The notes below the pieces were generated by a model, which had not been told where the DNA came from, ran no database searches, and saw only the letters and a list, made by a program, of their open reading frames with translations. Position numbers and translations under genes: made by a program. Below, in pieces: positions 27,046-36,774 of a DNA stretch of 64,000 nt (position 1 is the first letter of the stretch; each line of letters begins with the position of its first letter). Source of the DNA: DASZWJ01 sp963813895 (GTDB lineage: Bacteria; Pseudomonadota; Gammaproteobacteria; JAURND01); assembly GCA_963813895.1 (NCBI GenBank), contig CAWFAS010000004.1, positions 434,001-498,000 of the forward strand, read 5' to 3'.

Positions 27046-29427
27046 TTAATTCCTCAACGTTGCCTGATAATTTTCATTTAGCGTCTTGATCACTTGACTC
27101 ACCATTGTATCAACTTCTTCGTCTATAAGAGTGCGTGAAGCTAACTGAAACGTCAAGCCCAACGCAATACTTTTTTTCGCAGGGTCAATGCCCTCTCCGC
27201 GATAAATATCAAATAACTGAATATTTTTCAATGTCCCGCCGACACTAGTTTGAATACTATCACGTATTTTTTGCCAAGAAATTTCTTCGCTGATAATAAA
27301 TGCCAGGTCACGACGAATAGATGGATATTTAGAGGGAGTACTATACAGGGGCAATGCAGCCTGTGTCACTTCGTTCAACAATAATTCGAACATATAAACC
27401 GGGGCAGAAAAACCTAAGGTGCGTTGTAACTGCGGATGCAATGCGCCCACGTAACCCACATGACGATCAGCCTGTTTGATTACAGCACTTCGACCTGGAT
27501 GCAGCGCTGGATGCTGGGCAGGGGCAAAAGTATAATTTCCTTCCTTAGTTAGAGAGCTAAAAGTTTCAAGATCGCCTTTTATATCAAAAAAATCTACCGG
27601 ACGTTCCATTATCGCCCACTGCTCAAGAGCAGCACCGCCAGTTGCTATGCCAGCGATGCGCCCTTCTTGGTTTAATTGCTCTATTGTTCCAGTAAAACAC
27701 ACGCCTATTTCAAACAGACGTAACCGTGATTGCTGACGATTCAAATTAAATACAGCAGTCTGGAGTAACCCCGGCCATAATGAAGTGCGCATGACGGCCA
27801 TTTCGGCAGAAATGGGATTGCTTAGCGTCAAAGGAGCCTGATCTGGGTTGATCAATTGGGCCAGTGTAGGGTCGATGAAGCTATAGTTAATAGCTTCACT
27901 ATAACCCCTATCCGCCCAAAAACTGCGGATACGTGAGGCTACTAATTGTTGTTCAGGGGCAGGTTGCATGGTTAAGGGGGCTTGCATGGCTTTACTGTCA
28001 ATTTGGCTATAACCGTAAATACGAGCCAATTCTTCAATTAAATCTATTTCCAGGTGGATATCAAAACGATAGCTGGGCGCCGTCACTCTCCAGCCCTCAG
28101 GGTCTGGCGTAAGGGACATACCAAGACGCTGCAGAATGTCAGTCACCACCTCATCCGGCCATTGTATGCCTAGAATACGCTTAATACGCGAGCGTCGTAA
28201 AGTGATCACCTTAGGTTTGGGGAATTGCCCTTGATCTTCAATCTGGATTACCGGACCTGCCTGTCCACCAACAATACTGAGTAGCAACTCGGTGGCACGC
28301 TGCATAGCCGGCCATGCTAATTCAGGATCAACCCCGCGCTCAAAGCGATGCGCGGAGTCACTCTTTAGCGGCAATTGCCGCAAGGTAGGACGAATCGCAT
28401 CAGGGGTAAAAAATGCACTCTCTATAAATAAATCAGTAGTATGGCTCGTGACGGCTGATTGTTGACCACCCATAATGCCTGCAATGGCCAGTATCTGCTG
28501 TTTATCGGCTATAACCAATGCCGGTTCTGTCAGGCTAAGGGTTTGACCATCCAATAAAGTGACCTTTTCTGCCGGTTCGCTCATGCGTACCACAATTTGT
28601 TCAGTTAGCATGTTAAGGTCAAATGCGTGCAATGGCTGACCTAGCTCCAACATGACATAGTTGGTGACATCGACCACCGGATGTATACTGCGCAACCCGC
28701 TGCGCTGCAAGCGCTGCTGCATCCATAAAGGGGAAATGGCTTGGGGATTTATTCCTGTTATCACCCGCCCTACATAGCGTGGGCAAGCTGCACTATTAGC
28801 GACGGTGATAGGAAAAACTGTATCGGTAGTAGGTGGTATCTCTTGCTGCTTAAGAGTGTGGAGCGGGCTGTTGCAGATAACGGATACCTCCCTTGCTATC
28901 CCCACTACACTTAGACAATCCCCACGGTTAGGAGTGAGGCTAACATCGATAATATGGTCGGGCAGACCTAGGTATTCCCCAATACTGATACCTAAAGGAG
29001 CATCAGCCGGAAGTTCCATAATGCCCTCTGACTCTTCCGCTATTCCCAGTTCTTTGACAGAACATAACATCCCAGAAGAGGCAATACCGCGTATTTTAGC
29101 CTGGCGAATTTTAATATCCCCTGGCAATACAGCACCTAGGGTGGCCACCGCTACTTTTAATCCGGCACGCACATTAGGCGCACCACAAATAATTGTCAGC
29201 GGCTCCCCACCTTCTGTTAGGCTGACTTGACATACCCGTAATCGGTCCGCGTCAGGATGAGGGGTAATGGCTAATACTTTACCTACTTGTACACCGTCCA
29301 AACCCGCACCTACTGAAGAGACTGACTCAACTTCTAAACCGGCCATGGTTAGCTTTTCTGCTAATTGGCTAATATTGATGTCGTTGGGGTTGACCCATTC
29401 ATGCAACCATTTTGTACTCAATTTCAT
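27046..29427 (-). CDS. pheT: Phenylalanine--tRNA ligase beta subunit
   Basis: 793 residues. It forms the alpha2-beta2 synthetase with PheS. It starts MKLSTKWLHEWVNPNDINIS, followed by the EMAP-like tRNA-binding domain (VGKVLAITPHPDADRLRVCQ), then the B3/B4 editing and B5 domains, a catalytic-like domain and the C-terminal anticodon-binding FDX-ACB domain (LYSTPSKYPSIRRDLAFIIS). The frame is open from 29475, but the ATG at 29427 is the family's normal start and has AAAGG upstream. A repeat element of about 205 bases separates it from pheS, which is unusual because the two are normally nearly touching. Confidence 0.97.
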   Translation of the reverse strand: MKLSTKWLHEWVNPNDINISQLAEKLTMAGLEVESVSSVGAGLDGVQVGKVLAITPHPDADRLRVCQVSLTEGGEPLTIICGAPNVRAGLKVAVATLGAVLPGDIKIRQAKIRGIASSGMLCSVKELGIAEESEGIMELPADAPLGISIGEYLGLPDHIIDVSLTPNRGDCLSVVGIAREVSVICNSPLHTLKQQEIPPTTDTVFPITVANSAACPRYVGRVITGINPQAISPLWMQQRLQRSGLRSIHPVVDVTNYVMLELGQPLHAFDLNMLTEQIVVRMSEPAEKVTLLDGQTLSLTEPALVIADKQQILAIAGIMGGQQSAVTSHTTDLFIESAFFTPDAIRPTLRQLPLKSDSAHRFERGVDPELAWPAMQRATELLLSIVGGQAGPVIQIEDQGQFPKPKVITLRRSRIKRILGIQWPDEVVTDILQRLGMSLTPDPEGWRVTAPSYRFDIHLEIDLIEELARIYGYSQIDSKAMQAPLTMQPAPEQQLVASRIRSFWADRGYSEAINYSFIDPTLAQLINPDQAPLTLSNPISAEMAVMRTSLWPGLLQTAVFNLNRQQSRLRLFEIGVCFTGTIEQLNQEGRIAGIATGGAALEQWAIMERPVDFFDIKGDLETFSSLTKEGNYTFAPAQHPALHPGRSAVIKQADRHVGYVGALHPQLQRTLGFSAPVYMFELLLNEVTQAALPLYSTPSKYPSIRRDLAFIISEEISWQKIRDSIQTSVGGTLKNIQLFDIYRGEGIDPAKKSIALGLTFQLASRTLIDEEVDTMVSQVIKTLNENYQATLRN

Positions 29428-29480
29428 TGGGTAGGACCTTTTGTTTAGAATTGGGAAACTCTGTGATCCCCTCACTTTAG

Positions 29481-29685
29481 GGGCTTTGTTGAATAATTCT
29501 CAGATTGGACTCCCTTCTCCCGCTTGCGGGAGAAGGGTCGGGGATGAGGGTGTTAAGGTTGGCATTTTTTTGTGATTTCATTCCATTTTAAACTTCTAAA
29601 TCATTACTAGCCAATGCCAATTCATACACCCTCACCCCTAACCCCTCTCCCACAAGTGGGAGAGGGGAATTATTCAACAATGCCC
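29481..29685. repeat. Family B palindromic element between pheS and pheT
   Basis: The ends are GGCTTTGTTGAATAATTC and GAATTATTCAACAATGCC. Inner arms CCCTTCTCCCGCTTGCGGGA and TCTCCCACAAGTGGGAGAGG are hairpins. It is inserted within an operon, so transcripts crossing it would fold into a long hairpin. Confidence 0.9.
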
Positions 29686-29730
29686 TCGCAGGAGAGGAGT
29701 ACAGTGCTTTCCCACAAATTAAATACTAAC

Positions 29731-30783
29731 TCAAAACTGCTCTAGAAATCGCAAATCATTTTCAAATAACTTACGCAAATCGTCAATGCCATAGCGCAGC
29801 ATAGCTAAACGATCTATGCCCATGCCAAAAGCAAAACCGGTATAGCGTTCAGAATCAATCCCGCACATCGACAATACATTCGGATGTACCATGCCACAAC
29901 CTAATACCTCCAACCAACCACTATAACTACAAACTCTGCAACCCTGACCGTCACATTTCACGCAGGCGATATCGGCCTCTGCAGAAGGTTCTGTGAATGG
30001 AAAGTAGGACGCGCGGAAGCGAAACTTAAGGTCACGCTCAAATAGCTGGGTAAAAAAGTCTTGCAGCATACCTTTTAAATCGGCGAATGTACAAGTCTCA
30101 TCAACGACCAATCCTTCCACTTGATGGAACATAGGCGTGTGAGTCTGATCAGAATCGCAGCGGTAAACTCTACCCGGCGTGATAATACGAAATGGCGGTT
30201 TGCCGTTCTGCATTACACGGATCTGCACCGGTGAAGTATGGGTACGCAACAGTAAACCATTGTCGAAATAAAATGTATCGTGCATTGCGCGCGCGGGATG
30301 ATGCTCAGGAAAATTCAAGGCGGCAAAATTGTGGTAGTCATCTTCAATTTCTGGTCCTTCTACCACACTAAAACCTTCCGATACGAATAACGCTTCAATA
30401 CGCTCCCTGATCCGGGTTACTGGGTGCACATTGCCAGCAGCGATAGGCAGCCGCCCAGGAAGAGTAATATCTACCCACTCGCTGTGCAATTTTTGTGACA
30501 ATTGTAATGCCTGCAGTTCCTCATGGCGTTGTTGGATTATTGTCTGTAATTGTTGTTTGGTGTCATTAGCAATCTGCCCTATTTGGGAGCGCTCCGTTGC
30601 AGGTAAAGCGCCTAAATTTTTGAGGACCTCAGTAATTTGGCCTTTTTTACCTAGGAAATGGGTGCGCACTTGTTCCAAAACAGGAAGATCCTGTGCAGCA
30701 GCAATGGCATGCTCGGCAGCCTGCAAAAGCTGTTGCATCTGGTTTTTCATATGCTGCATATTGGCGTTGATTTCGGTTGTCAT
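29731..30783 (-). CDS. pheS: Phenylalanine--tRNA ligase alpha subunit
   Basis: 350 residues, the catalytic class II subunit. It has an N-terminal coiled coil, then GKKGQITEVLKNLG, motif 2 with FRIITPGRVYRCDSDQTHTP, and motif 3 with GFAFGMGIDRLAMLRYGI. A CVKCDGQGCRVC stretch is present, as in many bacterial PheS. The open frame extends to 30843, but the ATG at 30783 is preferred. The longer form would start inside a palindromic repeat. The order rplT-secreted gene-pheS-pheT is conserved apart from the inserted gene. Confidence 0.96.
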   Translation of the reverse strand: MTTEINANMQHMKNQMQQLLQAAEHAIAAAQDLPVLEQVRTHFLGKKGQITEVLKNLGALPATERSQIGQIANDTKQQLQTIIQQRHEELQALQLSQKLHSEWVDITLPGRLPIAAGNVHPVTRIRERIEALFVSEGFSVVEGPEIEDDYHNFAALNFPEHHPARAMHDTFYFDNGLLLRTHTSPVQIRVMQNGKPPFRIITPGRVYRCDSDQTHTPMFHQVEGLVVDETCTFADLKGMLQDFFTQLFERDLKFRFRASYFPFTEPSAEADIACVKCDGQGCRVCSYSGWLEVLGCGMVHPNVLSMCGIDSERYTGFAFGMGIDRLAMLRYGIDDLRKLFENDLRFLEQF

Positions 30784-30827
30784 GGTGATCCGTAGTAAAT
30801 GAAAAGCTTTTTGATGTTTGAGAGAAC

Positions 30828-31014
30828 TTAAGGGCTTGTGCAAGAATAACTTCCCTTTTTAGGGTTTAGATTGGGTTCAGATTTGGATGTTTTGTTTTTC
30901 AGAAAAATGTGCGCATAGTCGTTCTATGTAAGCGTTTTTCTGAAAGACAAAACGTCCGAAGATGAGCCCAAAATGAGCCCTAAAAAGGGAAGTTATTCTT
31001 GCACAAGCCCTAAG
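30828..31014. repeat. 187-bp palindrome (family E) upstream of pheS
   Basis: The ends CTTAGGGCTTGTGCAAGAAT and complement form about 40-base arms. The centre is a hairpin built around GCGCATAGTCGTTCTATGTA (30900-30942). The same centre occurs in the palindrome at 37925-38107, whose outer arms differ. The stop codon of the upstream secreted protein lies in one arm. Confidence 0.9.
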
Positions 31015-32077
31015 AATCCAGCGACAGCAACTGCACCTGTTTAAGCATCCCATCCGCGGTAAAATCATATCCTACATTGGCATACCCTGCCGCTTCACAG
31101 GTAGGGCAACCGTTTAGAATTTTGAAACGAAACACTAAACGCAGACCACCTTGTTGCAAAGTCTCTGCTATCGGTGGTTGCTCTACAATAGACCACAATT
31201 GCGCTTGTGGAAATCGCTGCTGCATTGCGGGAAAATTGGGATTAGTTCTAATGTTGATCGCCTGTGCTTCCGGCCCCGAAGTAATATTGTAAAAAGTACC
31301 GCGGTTGCCCACTACATAATAATCCCCTGGGAAATTAATACCATAACGCCGCACATGAATTAGACTCAAGCTGCCTTGGTTATACTGCTGTATATCATCC
31401 ACAGCATCGCCCACATTAAAATTTGTTTTAGCAGCAAACAGCATAAACTGTCTGCAGTTAGGCTGCGTAATAGTAGAGAGACAACTTCGATAAGCCGCAT
31501 TATTTAGGGAACGATTACAGGTGACTACGGATAACCTGGAACAATAAATAAAGGGTTGCGTATCGATCCCACCGGTAAATTCGGGCACCGGCACTTCCAC
31601 CTCATCGGTAGCCGCTAAAGGTACGGGTTGACCTGGCGCTTCGGAAGCCATAGGTAAAGCGCTGACGGGTGTGGGTGTCACTGGTGCTACCAAGGGCAGA
31701 TTAGTTGATGGCGGTGGTGGTGTGTTCTGCACAAAACCGGTGTCGGACGGGGGCGTCCCAGGTAGAGGAGTCGTACCTGATACAGGCGCGCTTAAGGGTA
31801 AATTAGGTTCTGCTTGATTGGAAGTTACCGGTATTACTGTCGCCGGTGCTAGATTCTGTGGTAATGGAACGCCAGGATCTGGCGTATCGGCATTGGGACT
31901 AACCACTTCTGCGGGTGGCGGCGAACTGTCGTTATCAGCAGTCACGAACTGCTGAACGGGTATGTCAGTCATGGAACTTAAGGGATTGGTTCCTGAAGGG
32001 GCTGCTGCTAGAACATTAACAGGTAACAGCGCCAACCATATAGACCAGCGATAGATCTTGGTGTAGCGCTGTGTCAT
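31010..32077 (-). CDS. Secreted Pro-rich protein of unknown function
   Basis: 355 residues. A signal peptide is likely: basic TQRYTKIYR, hydrophobic WSIWLALLPVNVLAAAP, with cleavage near residue 26. About 130 residues rich in Pro, Thr and Val follow, a flexible linker across the periplasm or wall. The C-terminal 180 residues form a folded domain with paired cysteines (IYCSRLSVVTCNRS, NCRQF, GCPTCEAAGY), suited to disulfides. The family is not recognised. It starts two bases after rplT ends and lies between rplT and pheS, so it is probably expressed with the translation operon. Its stop codon falls within the family E palindrome. Confidence 0.75.
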   Translation of the reverse strand: MTQRYTKIYRWSIWLALLPVNVLAAAPSGTNPLSSMTDIPVQQFVTADNDSSPPPAEVVSPNADTPDPGVPLPQNLAPATVIPVTSNQAEPNLPLSAPVSGTTPLPGTPPSDTGFVQNTPPPPSTNLPLVAPVTPTPVSALPMASEAPGQPVPLAATDEVEVPVPEFTGGIDTQPFIYCSRLSVVTCNRSLNNAAYRSCLSTITQPNCRQFMLFAAKTNFNVGDAVDDIQQYNQGSLSLIHVRRYGINFPGDYYVVGNRGTFYNITSGPEAQAINIRTNPNFPAMQQRFPQAQLWSIVEQPPIAETLQQGGLRLVFRFKILNGCPTCEAAGYANVGYDFTADGMLKQVQLLSLDS

Positions 32078-32079
32078 GT

Positions 32080-32442
32080 TTAAGCACCTGCAAGAGCTGC
32101 TTTTGCTTTCTCTGCAATCGCTGTAAACGCGGCCTTATTTAGCACAGCCAGGTCAGCCAATATTTTACGGTCTATTTCAATTGCAGCTATTTTCAAACCA
32201 GCAATTAAACGACTGTACGACAAGCCAACTTCGCGAGCAGCAGCATTGATTCGAACTATCCACAACGCTCTGAACTGACGCTTGCGCTGTCGACGATCGC
32301 GATAGGCATATTGTCCAGCTTTAATAGCAGATTGTTTAGCGACACGGAATACTCGACTGCGCGCACCGTAATGGCCTTTGGTTTGCTTTAAAACCTTTTT
32401 ATGACGAGCCCGTGCTTGGACTCCACGTTTTACTCTTGGCAT
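32080..32442 (-). CDS. rplT: 50S ribosomal protein L20
   Basis: 120 residues. It opens MPRVKRGVQARARHKKVLKQ and has GHYGARSRVFRVAKQSAIKA and YAYRDRRQRKRQFRALWIVR, diagnostic of L20. It binds 23S rRNA early in assembly and in E. coli represses rpmI and rplT translation. It lies in the order infC-rpmI-rplT. Confidence 0.98.
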   Translation of the reverse strand: MPRVKRGVQARARHKKVLKQTKGHYGARSRVFRVAKQSAIKAGQYAYRDRRQRKRQFRALWIVRINAAAREVGLSYSRLIAGLKIAAIEIDRKILADLAVLNKAAFTAIAEKAKAALAGA

Positions 32443-32539
32443 TTACTTGTTCCTCTATTGCTCTTAAAGATTACTCAAACACATTCTGTCTATCGTCCAT
32501 TGGACGACAACCGGTTGGAGAAAAATGTAAAAAAAAACT

Positions 32540-32737
32540 TTATTGTACTTTCAATAAGCGACGTACACTTTTTAAATCACTTTCGGCTATCATTGTTGTA
32601 GCACGAAGGTGACGTTTTCTCTTATTTTTCTTTTTGGTCAAAATATGATTCCGAAAAGCGGCCCTGTGCTTAAATCCTCCGCCGCCAGTTGGCTTAAAGC
32701 GTTTAGCGGCGCCGCGGTTGGTTTTCAATTTAGGCAT
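32540..32737 (-). CDS. rpmI: 50S ribosomal protein L35
   Basis: 65 residues starting MPKLKTNRGAAKRFKPTGGG, with KKNKRKRHLRATTMI near the end, typical of L35. The frame opens four codons earlier at a GTG, but the MPKLKTNRG start is the family norm. It lies about 100 bases from both infC and rplT. Confidence 0.97.
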   Translation of the reverse strand: MPKLKTNRGAAKRFKPTGGGGFKHRAAFRNHILTKKKNKRKRHLRATTMIAESDLKSVRRLLKVQ

Positions 32738-32849
32738 TAGTTCTTTCACTCCAGATTTAGATGGTTATTGCGCTCTCAGCGGTTTACGTTGCTCCAATAA
32801 ACGCTCCCTAACGGTCGCGGCTCGGTAAGGAGCTTGCGCAAGTAATAAT

Positions 32850-33365
32850 TTATTTTTTCTTCGGCCCTACAATCATAACAATCTGCTTACCTTCCAGTTT
32901 AGGCCGCTGCTCAATCGCACCTACCTCACTCAAATCCTGTTCAATGCGCCTCAGCAGTTCCATACCTAATTCCTGATAAGACATTTCTCGTCCGCGGAAA
33001 CGCACAGTAAACTTGACCTTATCACCTTCCTCCAAAAATCGCAATGCGCTGCGCAATTTTACTTGGTAATCACCCACATCGGTAGCGGGCCGCAATTTAA
33101 GTTCTTTAATCTGTACCTGCTTCTGTTTCTTTTTTTGTACAGCTTGCTTCTTATTTTGCTCGAAACGATACTTGCCATAATCCATAACCCGACAAACCGG
33201 TGGAACAGCTTGCGGTGCAATTTCAACCAGGTCTAAACTAGCTTCTTCAGCTACCTGTAAGGCCTGCCTTAGCCGCATAGCGCCGATTTTTTCTCCATCA
33301 GCACCTATCAGAAATACTTCGGGTGCAGTGATTTCATCATTTACCCGGGTTTTTTTGGTTGTAAT
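32850..33365 (-). CDS. infC: Translation initiation factor IF-3
   Basis: 171 residues when started at the ATT codon at 33365-33363. From there the frame reads TTKKTRVNDEITAPEVFLIG and joins the obvious IF-3 body (VCRVMDYGKYRFEQNKK, KFTVRFRGREMSYQELG). GGAGG stands eight bases before the ATT. The first in-frame ATG, at 33278, would remove 29 conserved residues. An AUU start is known in E. coli infC, where IF-3 represses its own translation by rejecting it. The same control is likely here. Confidence 0.95.
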   Translation of the reverse strand: MTTKKTRVNDEITAPEVFLIGADGEKIGAMRLRQALQVAEEASLDLVEIAPQAVPPVCRVMDYGKYRFEQNKKQAVQKKKQKQVQIKELKLRPATDVGDYQVKLRSALRFLEEGDKVKFTVRFRGREMSYQELGMELLRRIEQDLSEVGAIEQRPKLEGKQIVMIVGPKKK

Positions 33366-33476
33366 ATTTTATTCCTCCATTTTTCATAAGGATACTTCCC
33401 CTACTAAATCCTCTCCAATAAGTGGGATTTAGCATTTAGAAGGGAAGTACGTGGGAAGGTGATCATTCTCTTATAC

Positions 33477-35414
33477 TCACTCGCACACAACTTGTTCACT
33501 ACCTGTCTTGCGGTGCTGAGCAATTTCATCCTGCAATTTGTGGCTAAACTCGGTAAGCGGCATACTCCCCAAATCTTGACCTGCTTTAGTACGAACGGAA
33601 ACAGTATTGGTTTCCAATTCACGGTCGCCAATAATCAACTGATAAGGCACGTGTTTTAGTGTGTGTTCGCGGATTTTAAAGCCGATTTTTTCGTTTCTCA
33701 AGTCTGCTATGACTTTTAATCCCTGATTTTTTAAGGCCTCAACCACTTGTGCTGCGTAACTGCGCTGTTGATCTGTGATATTCATTACAACTACTTGCAC
33801 AGGCATCAACCATAGGGGCAAGTGACCTGCATATTCTTCCAACAGGATACCAATAAAACGCTCGAAAGTACCTATAATCGCCCTATGCAACATAACAGGC
33901 GTCTGTTTGCTGCTATCCTCGGCGATATAATGAGCGCCTAGACGTTCTGGCATGAGAAAATCTACCTGTAACGTGCCACATTGCCACACGCGTTGCAAGC
34001 AGTCCCGTAATGAAAACTCCACCTTGGGACCATAAAATGCTCCTTCTCCTGGCTGAAACTCCCATATTAAACCACTGGCATTCAGCACATTTTCCAATGC
34101 TTTTTCCGCTTTATCCCACACTGCATCTGAGCCAATACGTTTTTCAGGGCGAGTGGATAACCGAACAATAATATCGTCAAAACCAAAATCCGCATATATC
34201 TGGCGGAGTTGACTGATAAAGTGCCCCGCCTCGTCCGCAATCTGCGTTTCAGTGCAAAAAATATGACCATCATCCTGCACAAAGCTACGCACCCGCATTA
34301 ATCCATGCAAGCTACCGGAAGGCTCATTGCGATGACATGAACCGAACTCTGCAAATCGCAGTGGTAAATCTCTATAACTATGTAGACCTTGCTTAAAAAT
34401 CTGCACATGGCAGGGACAGCTCATCGGCTTAACCGCATACTGTCGCGACTCTGATTCTGAATAGAACATATCATCACCGAACTTTTCCCAATGCCCAGAT
34501 TTTTCCCACAGACTGCGATCCAATAATTGGGGCGTGCGCACCTCGTTATAACCCTGGGCGCGCAGTTTACGTCTGAGATATTGTTCTATGGTTTGGTAAA
34601 TAGTCCAGCCATCAGCGTGCCAGAAAACCATGCCCGGCGCTTCTTCTTGAAAATGGAATAAATCAAGTTTTTTAGCTAGCTTACGGTGATCACGTTTTTC
34701 GGCTTCTTCCAATCGGCGCAGATAATCAGCCAATGCTTTTTTATCAGTCCAGGCAGTGCCATAGATTCGCTGTAGCATTTCATTATTGGAGTTGCCACGC
34801 CAGTAGGCGCCGGCCAATTTAGTTAATTTGAAGACTTTCAATAAACTGGTTCTAGGCACATGTGGCCCGCGACATAAATCAGTGAAGTCACCTTGTTGAT
34901 ACAAAGTCAGCACCTGATTTTCTGGGATGTCTTCAATAATTTTTGCCTTGTACTCTTCACCCGCAGCACGGAAAAATGCAATCGCCTCATCTCGACTGAT
35001 TACCCTGCGAGTAACCGGAAAATCCTGCTTAGCCAATTCCTGCATCCGCACTTCTATTTTTTCAAGGTCAGCAGGCGTAAAACCTTCAGGATAAGAAAAA
35101 TCATAATAAAAACCATCTTCAATCACCGGTCCTATGGTGACTTGAGCTTTCGGATATAATTGTTTTACTGCATGAGCCAATAGATGCGCGGTAGAATGAC
35201 GAATAACCTCCAGACCTTCCGGATCGCGTTCAGTAATAATCGCTAACTCAGCATCTTTATCAATAATATAAGAAGTATCTACCCATTGCCCATCGACCTT
35301 GCCTGCCAACGCAGCTTTTGCAAGACCCGCACCAATAGCAGCAGCCACATCGGCAACACTCACCGGCTGTGAAAATTCTTTTTTCTGGCCATCTGGCAGA
35401 GTAATTATAGGCAT
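33477..35414 (-). CDS. thrS: Threonine--tRNA ligase
   Basis: 645 residues, full length. The N-terminal TGS domain starts MPIITLPDGQKKEFSQPVSV. The editing domain has STAHLLAHAVKQLYP, whose HxxxH residues act in serine removal. The class II core has RYAVKPMSCPCH-type sequence with the zinc cysteine, RFAEFGSCHRNEPSG, and the C-terminal anticodon-binding domain. It heads the thrS-infC-rpmI-rplT operon, 111 bases before infC. No leader similar to the E. coli thrS operator was looked for in detail. Confidence 0.97.
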   Translation of the reverse strand: MPIITLPDGQKKEFSQPVSVADVAAAIGAGLAKAALAGKVDGQWVDTSYIIDKDAELAIITERDPEGLEVIRHSTAHLLAHAVKQLYPKAQVTIGPVIEDGFYYDFSYPEGFTPADLEKIEVRMQELAKQDFPVTRRVISRDEAIAFFRAAGEEYKAKIIEDIPENQVLTLYQQGDFTDLCRGPHVPRTSLLKVFKLTKLAGAYWRGNSNNEMLQRIYGTAWTDKKALADYLRRLEEAEKRDHRKLAKKLDLFHFQEEAPGMVFWHADGWTIYQTIEQYLRRKLRAQGYNEVRTPQLLDRSLWEKSGHWEKFGDDMFYSESESRQYAVKPMSCPCHVQIFKQGLHSYRDLPLRFAEFGSCHRNEPSGSLHGLMRVRSFVQDDGHIFCTETQIADEAGHFISQLRQIYADFGFDDIIVRLSTRPEKRIGSDAVWDKAEKALENVLNASGLIWEFQPGEGAFYGPKVEFSLRDCLQRVWQCGTLQVDFLMPERLGAHYIAEDSSKQTPVMLHRAIIGTFERFIGILLEEYAGHLPLWLMPVQVVVMNITDQQRSYAAQVVEALKNQGLKVIADLRNEKIGFKIREHTLKHVPYQLIIGDRELETNTVSVRTKAGQDLGSMPLTEFSHKLQDEIAQHRKTGSEQVVCE

Positions 35415-35506
35415 GAAATATTCCTGGTTATCTTTGGCGTTGATTTGCCATTCAAAAAGTGGAGTATTTTAGCGGGTGAATTGGGGTAAAAGCAATGTGT
35501 TTTTTT

Positions 35507-35687
35507 AACCGAGCCGCGACCGTCAGGGAGGATGGCTTTCTCCCTTCCCCCGCTTGTGGGAGAAGGGTCGGGGATGAGGGTGCATCAGTTTGCATTTGTG
35601 CTTGATGAACGCCCTCACCCCCGGACCCTCTCCCGCAAGCGGGAGAGGGGAGAAAGCCATCCTCCCTGACAGTCGCGGCTCGGTAAC
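35507..35687. repeat. 180-bp nested palindrome with TTACCGAGCCGCGAC ends
   Basis: The outer ends TACCGAGCCGCGACCGTCAG and complement enclose a family B palindrome (CTCCCTTCCCCCGCTTGTGG, CTCTCCCGCAAGCGGGAGAG). The outer motif CTCCCTGACGGTCGCGGCTC also occurs singly near 13757, 32800 and 42088. Confidence 0.9.
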
Positions 35688-35691
35688 GCGT

Positions 35692-36714
35692 TTAAATGCC
35701 TGCGCTAAGCAAATCCTCCAACGACCACCTCGGCCACACCTTAATCTCCCAATTTGCATCCCTCTCCCCTGCTCGCATACGACAATGCCCCGCATAAGCA
35801 ATCATCGCACCATTATCCGTACAAAATTCAAACCGTGGAAAAAACAATTCCATACCTTGCTGTTCCGCCATCTGTTGCAAAGCCTGCCGCAAAGCCAAAT
35901 TGGCGCCCACCCCCCCTGCCACTACTAACCGCTTAAGCCCCGATTGCGCCAATGCCCGCTGGCATTTGATAACCAAAGTTTCCACCACCGCATCCTGAAA
36001 AGCTCGCGCAATATCAGCGCTAGCCTGTTCATCCATCTGCGTCGAACGCAAAGTATTCATAGCAAACGTCTTCAGCCCGCTGAAACTAAAATCCAGCCCC
36101 GGCCGGTCAATCATCGGTCGAGGAAAATGAAATCGCCCCGCATCCCCCTGCTCTGCCAAACGAGCCAGGAGTGCACCCCCAGGATAAGCTAAGCCCAACA
36201 ATTTAGCCGTTTTATCAAAAGCCTCTCCGACGGCATCGTCCAAAGTCTCGCCCAAAATACGATATTGACCCACTCCAGCCACGGCTATCAGCGAGGTATG
36301 CCCACCTGAAACCAACAGCGCTAAAAAAGGAAACTGTGGCGCAGACGGCTCTAGCATTGGCGCTAATAAATGCCCCTCCAAATGATGGATACCTAGCACC
36401 GGCACGCCCCAAGCGAATGCTAAACTTTTAGCCAAAGCAGCCCCCACCAACAATGCACCCATCAAACCCGGGCCTGCAGTATAAGCAATCCCCTGAATAT
36501 CCTCAGCACAAAAACCCGCTTTATATAATACCTGCTGGATTAAAGGCGTCAATTTACGCACATGATCGCGCGAAGCCAACTCTGGCACCACTCCCCCATA
36601 CTGGGCATGAAGCTCAACCTGGCTGTGGAGTTCATGCGCCAATAATCCACCCTGAGTCGCATAAACCGCGACCGCGGTCTCATCGCAGGATGTTTCTATA
36701 CCTAAAATGTTCAT
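35692..36714 (-). CDS. tsaD: tRNA threonylcarbamoyltransferase subunit TsaD
   Basis: 340 residues. Together with TsaB and TsaE it installs t6A37 in tRNAs reading ANN codons. The ASKHA-fold signature is present. The metal-binding HHLEGH has H111 and H115. The start is MNILGIETSCDETAVAVYAT, with VSGGHTSL further on. Full length. The stop lies five bases from the nested palindrome, and the gene is otherwise alone. The start ATG is the usual family start. Confidence 0.97.
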   Translation of the reverse strand: MNILGIETSCDETAVAVYATQGGLLAHELHSQVELHAQYGGVVPELASRDHVRKLTPLIQQVLYKAGFCAEDIQGIAYTAGPGLMGALLVGAALAKSLAFAWGVPVLGIHHLEGHLLAPMLEPSAPQFPFLALLVSGGHTSLIAVAGVGQYRILGETLDDAVGEAFDKTAKLLGLAYPGGALLARLAEQGDAGRFHFPRPMIDRPGLDFSFSGLKTFAMNTLRSTQMDEQASADIARAFQDAVVETLVIKCQRALAQSGLKRLVVAGGVGANLALRQALQQMAEQQGMELFFPRFEFCTDNGAMIAYAGHCRMRAGERDANWEIKVWPRWSLEDLLSAGI

Positions 36715-36774
36715 AGTGCCCTGTTAATAGTTTTTAACATAGATCGTTGTATTAAAATTATGCAGTAGGTTTAA

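Noticed and set aside
33404..33476. Possible short leader between thrS and infC
   Set aside because: Only a short weak inverted repeat (CACTTATTGG-like) was seen, and no leader peptide with Thr codons.
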